This document shows, one piece after another, positions 59,597 through 64,000 of a stretch of DNA of 64,000 nucleotides. Origin of the DNA: Candidatus Parcubacteria bacterium (lineage in GTDB: Bacteria > Patescibacteriota > Patescibacteriia > PEXW01). Position numbers and translations under genes: made by a program. Under the pieces are notes generated by a model. The model saw only the letters and a program-made list of their open reading frames with translations. It did not search any database and was not told where the DNA came from. The DNA lies in assembly GCA_003597955.1 (NCBI GenBank), contig QZJU01000020.1, positions 62,001-126,000 of the forward strand. Direction: 5' to 3'. Positions within the stretch are counted from its first letter, which is position 1. Each line of letters starts with the position of its first letter.

Positions 59597-60460
59597 CTAA
59601 GGATTTTCAATCTTTTGAATTATTCCCTCCAGCTCTTCCGCGTCGCCATATTCAATCTGCACCTGACCGCCTTTGCCCCGAGAATTAATTTTGACTTTGG
59701 TGCCCAAGGCTGACCTTAGCCGGGCTTCTTTGGCTTTCAGTTCCAAATCGTCCTTATAGCTGCGGGTGTGTTTACGGACCGAAACCTGCTTTTGCGCTTC
59801 GGTTGACCTGACGGTCAAGCCTTCTTCCAGAATCTTTTTAAATAACTGCAGACGGTTCTTGGGGTCTACAATACCCAAAAGCACTTTGGCGTGGCCTTCG
59901 GAAATTTTTCCGGCCTTCAAGGCGTTTTGCATTTCGGGCGGCAAGGCTAAAAAACGCAGGGTATTTGCCACGGCCGTCCGACTTTGACCGACTTTTTTTG
60001 CCACGGCATCTTGGGTCAAAGAAAATTCGTCAATCAAACGCTGATAGGCTCGCGCTCTTTCGATAGCGTTTAGGTCTTCTCTTTGCAAATTTTCCACCAA
60101 AGCCAATTCCAGCTTTTGCTGGTTAGTGGCGCTGCGGATTATAACCGGCACTTCAGCCAAATTCGCCAAACGCGCCGCCCGCAAGCGCCGCTCCCCAGCG
60201 ATCAATTCATAGCCGCGGGGCGTTTCGCTGACGATTAACGGCTGTAAAATCCCGTGTTCTTTTATGGAACCGACAAGGTCTTCCAAGCCTTGCTTTTCAA
60301 AATTTTCCCTTGGCTGCTGCGGATTAACCATGATTCGGCTCAAGGGGATTTTTTCAACCGGTTCGGTTTTTTTATTAGTGGCTTCGGCGCTCCAATAATT
60401 TTTTCCCGAGGCGCTTGGGATCAGCGAGGATAAACCGCGACCGAGGGTGGTTTTATTCAT
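59597..60460 (-). CDS. parB: Chromosome partitioning protein ParB
   Basis: A 287-residue ParB/Spo0J. The start is ATG 60460 (MNKTTLGRGLSSLIPS), 4 bases after the parA stop; the frame upstream runs inside parA. The CTPase domain has GYELIAGERRLRAARLANL (GERRxRA box) and NPQQPREN. A helix-turn-helix follows (LTQDAVAKKVGQSRTAVANTLRFLALP), then a C-terminal dimer domain (IEYGDAEELEGIIQKI). It binds parS sites; I saw no obvious parS in the window. Confidence 0.95.
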   Translation of the reverse strand: MNKTTLGRGLSSLIPSASGKNYWSAEATNKKTEPVEKIPLSRIMVNPQQPRENFEKQGLEDLVGSIKEHGILQPLIVSETPRGYELIAGERRLRAARLANLAEVPVIIRSATNQQKLELALVENLQREDLNAIERARAYQRLIDEFSLTQDAVAKKVGQSRTAVANTLRFLALPPEMQNALKAGKISEGHAKVLLGIVDPKNRLQLFKKILEEGLTVRSTEAQKQVSVRKHTRSYKDDLELKAKEARLRSALGTKVKINSRGKGGQVQIEYGDAEELEGIIQKIENP

Positions 60461-60464
60461 AAAA

Positions 60465-61244
60465 TCAAGGCTTAATGGTTGGGGGTTCGGTTTCCAAAAT
60501 TTCCCGCGCCAGTTTTTCATAGGCCTTGGCGCCTTTGGATTTTGGGTCAAAATGCTTTATGGGTTTGCCGTAACTCGGCGCTTCCGCCAATCTGACATTA
60601 CGCGGGATAACCGTGCGAAAAATTTTGTTCGGAAAATACTGGTAAAGTTCCTGAAAAACCGCTTGGGCAAGCTTATTCCGATCGTCAAACATGGTCATGA
60701 CTACGCCCAAAACTTCCAGACCGGGCTGTAAATTCTGTTTGATTAAATTTATAGTTTGGGATAATTGGCCCAAGCCTTCCAGGGCATAATATTCGGTTTG
60801 GACGGGAATTAAAATTTCTTCAGCGGCGACCATGCCATTAAGGGTAAGCAAGCCCAGAGACGGTGGGCAGTCAATGATTATGTAATCATATTCATTCCGG
60901 ATTTCCAGCATGCTTTCTCGCAAGCGATGCTCCCGTCTTTCTATGGTAACCATCTCCACATTCGCGCCGGCCAAGTCCAGAGTCGCCGGCGCCATCCGCA
61001 GACCATCCACGGTCGTTGGGTGAATGATTTCCCGGAAATTCTTCAAGCCGGCCAGGGCGTGGTAAACGCCGTGCGGCAATTTCTGATGCTCAAGCCCCAC
61101 GCCCGACGAAGCGTTGCCTTGCGGGTCAATATCCACCAATAAAACAAACTTGCCTAAAGCCGCCAATTCACTGGCTAAATTGATGGCGGTCGTGGTTTTG
61201 CCAACGCCGCCTTTTTGGTTAACAACTGCAATTACCCGCGACAT
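60465..61244 (-). CDS. parA: Chromosome partitioning ATPase ParA (Soj)
   Basis: A 259-residue deviant Walker ATPase. Walker A is NQKGGVGKTTTAINLASELA with the signature Lys, Walker A' DIDPQGNASSG, Walker B IIIDCPPSLGLLTLNGM. It positions ParB-DNA complexes. Forms an operon with parB, its usual partner. Confidence 0.96.
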   Translation of the reverse strand: MSRVIAVVNQKGGVGKTTTAINLASELAALGKFVLLVDIDPQGNASSGVGLEHQKLPHGVYHALAGLKNFREIIHPTTVDGLRMAPATLDLAGANVEMVTIERREHRLRESMLEIRNEYDYIIIDCPPSLGLLTLNGMVAAEEILIPVQTEYYALEGLGQLSQTINLIKQNLQPGLEVLGVVMTMFDDRNKLAQAVFQELYQYFPNKIFRTVIPRNVRLAEAPSYGKPIKHFDPKSKGAKAYEKLAREILETEPPTIKP

Positions 61245-61296
61245 ATGCCTTCATAATACCAAAAAATTCGGTTTTTGAGATGGGTTCTAAATAAAA

Positions 61297-61331
61297 AAGG
61301 ATGCTTAATTTTATAATTAAACATCCTTTAA
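61297..61331 (-). terminator. Terminator overlapping the sigma factor stop
   Basis: AAGGATG...CATCCTT with inner TTAATT/AATTAA, followed by TTTTTTATT on the minus strand. The stop codon of the sigma gene lies within the hairpin. Confidence 0.75.
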
Positions 61332-62249
61332 GAAAGATCTTTGTTTGGGTTTTGGGGGCAATAACAAGCCACCTGATGTTTCGCCGTTATAGGCGGCCAT
61401 TAAAAATTCCCTCCGACTGGAATGCTGCAAGCGTCGCAGAGCCTTTTCTTTTAGTTGCCTAACCCGCTCACGAGTTAGACCAATTCTGTCCCCGATTTCT
61501 TCCAGGGTATATTTTCGGCCGCTGAAACCAAATAACAATTCTAAAATTTCGCTTTCTCTTGGCGGAATAGTTCCTAAGACTTTCCGTACAGCATGACTAA
61601 TTGATTCATTTATCACCAATTCATCGGGTGAGGGCTGGCTATTGTCAACCAAAATATCTTTCAACGTACTGCCATCATCGCTGTCAACCAGCGGATCCAG
61701 TGCAGCCGTTCTATTTCTCATGTTCACGGCCTCAATCACTTCGAATTCCGTCAATTCAAGGTTTTTGGCGATTACCTCAAGACTTGGCGAAAAACCATAC
61801 TGCCTTTCAAAATCTGATTTAAAGCGAAATACCTTACTTACCGAGAAAGCGCGGTTAGACGGCAGCCTGACAATCCGACTCTGTTCTGCTAGGCTTTGCA
61901 AAATCGCCTGTCGAATCCACCAAACGGCGTAAGAAATAAATTTAAACCCTCGTGTTTCATCAAACCGGCTAGCGGCTTTGATCAAGCCGCAGCAACCTTC
62001 ACCAATCAGGTCGCTTAAGCTTAAGCCCTGATTTTGGTATTGCTTTGCCACCAAAACCACAAAACGCAAATTTGCTTCAACCAGCTGTGTTTGCGCTGCT
62101 TTTTCGCCCTTTCTGGCCCGGATTGCAAGCCGCAACTCATCATTTGGTTTTAATAATGGAATTTTATTAATATTCCGTAAAAAGGCCTTCAAAGCGCCAT
62201 CATCGGTCGGAAAAATAATTTCCGGATTCCCTTTCGCGAAATCAGTCAT
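61317..62249 (-). CDS. RNA polymerase sigma factor, sigma-70 family (RpoD-like)
   Basis: A 310-residue group 1/2 sigma factor with no region 1.1. Region 2 has LRFVVLVAKQYQNQGLSLSDLIGEGCCGLIKAASRFDETRGFKFISYAVWWIRQAI, with the -10-melting aromatic residues; region 3 at about 145-200; region 4 with YTLEEIGDRIGLTRERVRQLKEKALRRL (HTH). Small for a primary sigma factor; whether it is the primary one depends on what else the genome holds. TTGACA/TATAAT-type promoters in the window fit this family. Confidence 0.93.
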   Translation of the reverse strand: MTDFAKGNPEIIFPTDDGALKAFLRNINKIPLLKPNDELRLAIRARKGEKAAQTQLVEANLRFVVLVAKQYQNQGLSLSDLIGEGCCGLIKAASRFDETRGFKFISYAVWWIRQAILQSLAEQSRIVRLPSNRAFSVSKVFRFKSDFERQYGFSPSLEVIAKNLELTEFEVIEAVNMRNRTAALDPLVDSDDGSTLKDILVDNSQPSPDELVINESISHAVRKVLGTIPPRESEILELLFGFSGRKYTLEEIGDRIGLTRERVRQLKEKALRRLQHSSRREFLMAAYNGETSGGLLLPPKPKQRSFLKDV

Positions 62250-62350
62250 TTGTACACCACCTCCTCTTTTTTTAATTTTTTAAAGGTTCGGTTTTCAGGG
62301 AATAACATTAGCAAAACCGTTAGATTCGTCAAATTCTCTAAAATACTCCC

Positions 62351-62378
62351 TTGACAAAAATATAATTTTTGCTATGTT
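62351..62378 (+). promoter_or_regulatory. Promoter of the 81 aa gene
   Basis: TTGACA, 16 bases, TATGTT. Confidence 0.65.
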
Positions 62379-62422
62379 TTATCGTAAATAAAAATCTAAC
62401 CCCTTGATAAAAGGATTAAAAA

Positions 62423-62668
62423 ATGGAAGTAAAAGAAATCCAAAAAGGCATGCGGCTTTCTTTTAAAACCATGCAGGACGGAGTCGTCCATATTGGCACA
62501 GTAAATAATGTCTACCAAGAAGACATTGATACCGTGGTCAGTTTCGGGGATGAAAACTTTTCCGGCAATTTGCTGGAAATCTACCTCCGCGCTTCCATTA
62601 CGGTCTGGATGGCTAGATTCAACAAAGTGGAATGGGGCGAGGTGAGGGAGCTGAAAATAGTCCTCTAG
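62423..62668 (+). CDS. Small orphan protein, 81 aa
   Basis: Single-gene unit; AGGA lies about 9 bases before the ATG. The product (MEVKEIQKGMRLSFKTMQDG..., VWMARFNKVEWGEVRELKIVL) alternates polar and hydrophobic residues and probably folds as a small beta barrel. No family recognised. Own promoter, and a terminator that runs into the promoter of the initiator tRNA. Confidence 0.7.
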   Translation: MEVKEIQKGMRLSFKTMQDGVVHIGTVNNVYQEDIDTVVSFGDENFSGNLLEIYLRASITVWMARFNKVEWGEVRELKIVL

Positions 62669-62679
62669 GACGAATTAAT

Positions 62680-62712
62680 AACGCGCTTTTAAAACCAAAA
62701 GCGCGTTTTTTC
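62680..62712 (+). terminator. Terminator fused to the tRNA promoter
   Basis: AACGCGCTTTT and AAAAGCGCGTT arms, then TTTTC, then TTGACA. Confidence 0.85.
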
Positions 62713-62741
62713 TTGACAAAAACCTTGGGTTGCATTATGTT
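62713..62741 (+). promoter_or_regulatory. Promoter of the initiator tRNA
   Basis: TTGACA, 17 bases, TATGTT. Confidence 0.75.
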
Positions 62742-62783
62742 GTGGCAGCACAGCAATAATTGTGGTAATTTAAATTTACTCAT

Positions 62784-62858
62784 CGCGGGATGGAGCAGTA
62801 GCAGCTCGCCGGGCTCATAATCCGGAGGTCGGGGGTGCAAATCCCCCTCCCGCAACCA
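62784..62858 (+). tRNA. Initiator tRNA-fMet (CAT), unusual D and T loops
   Basis: 75 bases with encoded CCA. The C1-A72 mismatch and the sequence start CGCGGGA mark it as initiator. Two departures: the D loop is AGTAGCA, without the G18-G19 pair, and the T loop is TGCAAAT, with G instead of U at position 55. The anticodon stem has G29, G30 paired to C, but G31 is paired with U39, so the usual three G-C pairs are incomplete. Confidence 0.93.
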
Positions 62859-62910
62859 ACGCAAATTTTCTTAAATTGAAAAATTGCGACCAAAAGAATA
62901 AGTAGAGTAT

Positions 62911-62977
62911 AAAAAAGCCGTAGAGCCAGTGCCAGCATACCCAATGTTATACTGGCCTTACTGGTTCTACGGCTTTT
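62911..62977. terminator. Long bidirectional hairpin terminator between tRNAs
   Basis: GCCGTAGA...CCAGT pairs with ACTGG...TCTACGGC, with A run before and T run after. Confidence 0.75.
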
Positions 62978-62989
62978 GCATAAGCCTGA

Positions 62990-63066
62990 GGCAGGGTAGC
63001 TCAGTTGGTTAGAGCACGGGACTCATAAGCCCGGGGTCGAGAGTTCGAATCTCTCCCCTGCTACCA
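62990..63066 (+). tRNA. tRNA-Met (CAT, elongator)
   Basis: 77 bases with encoded CCA. GTAGCTCAGTTGGTTAGAGC, loop CTCATAA and T loop TTCGAAT. The general pattern fits elongator Met; a lysidine-type tRNA-Ile (CAT) cannot be fully excluded by eye. Confidence 0.92.
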
Positions 63067-63160
63067 AATATTTTATGAACTCACTTGTCCGCCAAGGCTT
63101 TAGCGACGACGGATAAGTCTGGGGTCGTCCCGCGTGACAAGACTCCAGGTACCAAAATAT

Positions 63161-63229
63161 GCCGGGATGGCCCCGCCACACCCATCATTAGACGGGGCAG
63201 GTTCGGCGGGGTAAACTCCACTGGTAGAC
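63161..63229 (+). other. tRNA-Leu-like 5' fragment with palindromic insertion
   Basis: GCCGGGA-TGG is followed by a CCCCGCC...GGCGGGG element (63171-63211), then ACTCC and ACTGGTAGAC, which match the D arm of a tRNA-Leu. The acceptor strand is an exact complement of TCCCGGC at 63401-63407. No anticodon arm is seen before the next tRNA starts. Confidence 0.5.
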
Positions 63230-63242
63230 AAAAAATTTTAAT

Positions 63243-63329
63243 GCCGCTGTGGTGGAACTGGTAGACACGCACGACTCAAAATCGTGTGGGAGTAATCCCT
63301 TGTCGGTTCGACTCCGACCAGCGGCACCA
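63243..63329 (+). tRNA. tRNA-Leu (CAA)
   Basis: 87 bases with encoded CCA, class II variable arm (TGGGAGTAATCCCTT), anticodon loop CTCAAAA, T loop TTCGACT. Reads UUG. Confidence 0.95.
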
Positions 63330-63347
63330 ACGTAATTGATTTCAAGT

Positions 63348-63411
63348 GAGATTCCCTGCCCCGCATACGATGAGCAAAGCGAATCGTTGTGCGGGGTCTC
63401 TCCCGGCACCA
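63348..63411 (+). other. tRNA 3' fragment with palindromic insertion
   Basis: GAGA-TT, then a hairpin insert (CCCCGCA...TGCGGGG, 63359-63396, with ACGAT/ATCGT inside), then TCTC-TCCCGGC-A-CCA. The acceptor strand complements the fragment at 63161-63167 in all seven positions. Confidence 0.5.
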
Positions 63412-63470
63412 ATTAGAAATTTGCAGGCAATTTAATATTAAAGCGAGCTAGGTGAAACTATTTTTTCTGT

Positions 63471-64000
63471 ATGTTTCTAAATAGATTGGGATCTGAAGCA
63501 ATCCATGTTCAAAGAACATCACATCTAACATTTTTTCCCGAAGGAATAATGTCAGTAGAAGCTGGTCTCAAAATGTTGGGCTTCCTCCATGAACTCATAA
63601 CTACTCTATTCGACGGGGTTAACATGAAGGAAATATTGCCAACAAAGACCTCCCAACAAATCAATATATTTCACGACCTGAATAATAAATTTATTGCCCT
63701 TGCTTCTGCATACATTGTACATGTTTGCACAATAGATCGCATTATAAGAAAAAGTTACCTCGATATGAAGCGGGGTCTGGAAGAGACGGGGTACGGCTCC
63801 ACTATCCCTGATGACACTCTAGAAATACAAAAACGCGAAAAAGAGATTGAGAATTATAAATGGTACAGAGACAAGGTATTTGCGCACACATCATTCTCAA
63901 AGCCTGTCAAGACCCCCAAAATTAAGACACTTTTTCGACGAGTGGGAGCAGCCGTTGGGCAAACAATACCGGCGGCATTTTCAGTACCGAATGAATACGG
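63471..64000 (+). CDS. Hypothetical protein, partial (runs off window)
   Basis: An open frame of at least 176 codons from ATG 63471 with no stop before the window edge. Product begins MFLNRLGSEAIHVQRTSHLTFF and includes MLGFLHELITTLFDG and WYRDKVFAHTSF. The last pattern (YRDKxxAH) resembles AbiU2-like or HEPN-type proteins, where a short R...H stretch carries the active site, but only part is visible. ATA and CTA codons and AT content set it apart from the housekeeping genes. No clear ribosome binding site. Not closed on the right. Confidence 0.6.
   Translation, partial: MFLNRLGSEAIHVQRTSHLTFFPEGIMSVEAGLKMLGFLHELITTLFDGVNMKEILPTKTSQQINIFHDLNNKFIALASAYIVHVCTIDRIIRKSYLDMKRGLEETGYGSTIPDDTLEIQKREKEIENYKWYRDKVFAHTSFSKPVKTPKIKTLFRRVGAAVGQTIPAAFSVPNEY

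Noticed and set aside
63188-63412. Minus-strand open frame of 74 codons across tRNA-Leu
   Set aside because: It is the complement of a tRNA gene.
1-64000. Search for insertion sequences, phage genes, restriction systems and CRISPR
   Set aside because: No transposase, integrase, phage structural gene, restriction enzyme or Cas gene was recognised in the window.

Overview
The window looks like chromosome of a Patescibacteria (Candidate Phyla Radiation) bacterium, most likely from the Parcubacteria side. This placement is inferred from gene style; no marker-gene tree was run. Pointers are: exported proteins with Asn-rich (NxN) linkers, a giant Ig/TIG surface protein behind a pilin-like membrane domain, ComEC split into two genes, short versions of housekeeping proteins (Mfd about 1050 aa, a 310 aa sigma factor), a B12-dependent ribonucleotide reductase as the only reductase seen, and many small orphan genes. 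TGA is used as a stop and prfB (RF2) is present, so the code is standard rather than the Gracilibacteria/SR1 code.

Layout. 1-8.5 kb: an AT-rich orphan gene overlapping a Nudix hydrolase, an exported NHL-repeat/TIG protein, a three-gene membrane/exported operon, and an SPFH protein. 8.5-16.3 kb: MBL and ComEC (competence), glmS, prfB with its programmed frameshift, an HtrA protease and a polysaccharide deacetylase. 16.3-19.1 kb: a cobalamin riboswitch, a B12-binding-like lipoprotein, a putative transporter and a corrinoid adenosyltransferase. 19.1-24.7 kb: candidate structured RNAs and an array of short one-gene units, each with its own TTGACA promoter and hairpin terminator. 24.9-32.7 kb: nrdJ, nrdR (with a NrdR-box promoter), ftsZ, ftsA, dgkA and ybeY. 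32.7-43.0 kb: two Asn-rich calcium-repeat proteins and a 2835-residue surface protein. 43.0-46.2 kb: yqeY-like, rpsU, HIT, hisS, lepB. 46.3-46.8 kb: tRNA-Val amid palindromes and tRNA fragments. 46.8-57.9 kb: LCP protein, der, pth, a 6S-like RNA candidate, mfd, dprA, topA. 57.9-59.5 kb: orphan genes including an apparent insertion. 59.6-62.7 kb: parB, parA, sigma factor and a small orphan. 62.8-63.4 kb: initiator tRNA, tRNA-Met, tRNA-Leu and more tRNA fragments. A gene runs off the right edge.

The strongest functional thread is a B12 economy. A cobalamin riboswitch controls a transcobalamin-C-terminal-like lipoprotein and a membrane transporter; a nearby CobO-type enzyme can make adenosylcobalamin; the main user in the window is the adenosylcobalamin-dependent reductase NrdJ, transcribed with NrdR from a promoter that carries paired NrdR boxes. 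Other standout items are an initiator tRNA lacking the D-loop GG and the T-loop U55, tRNA halves flanking intact tRNAs and interrupted by palindromes, and an 18-base promoter module shared between a small gene and a candidate 6S-like RNA.
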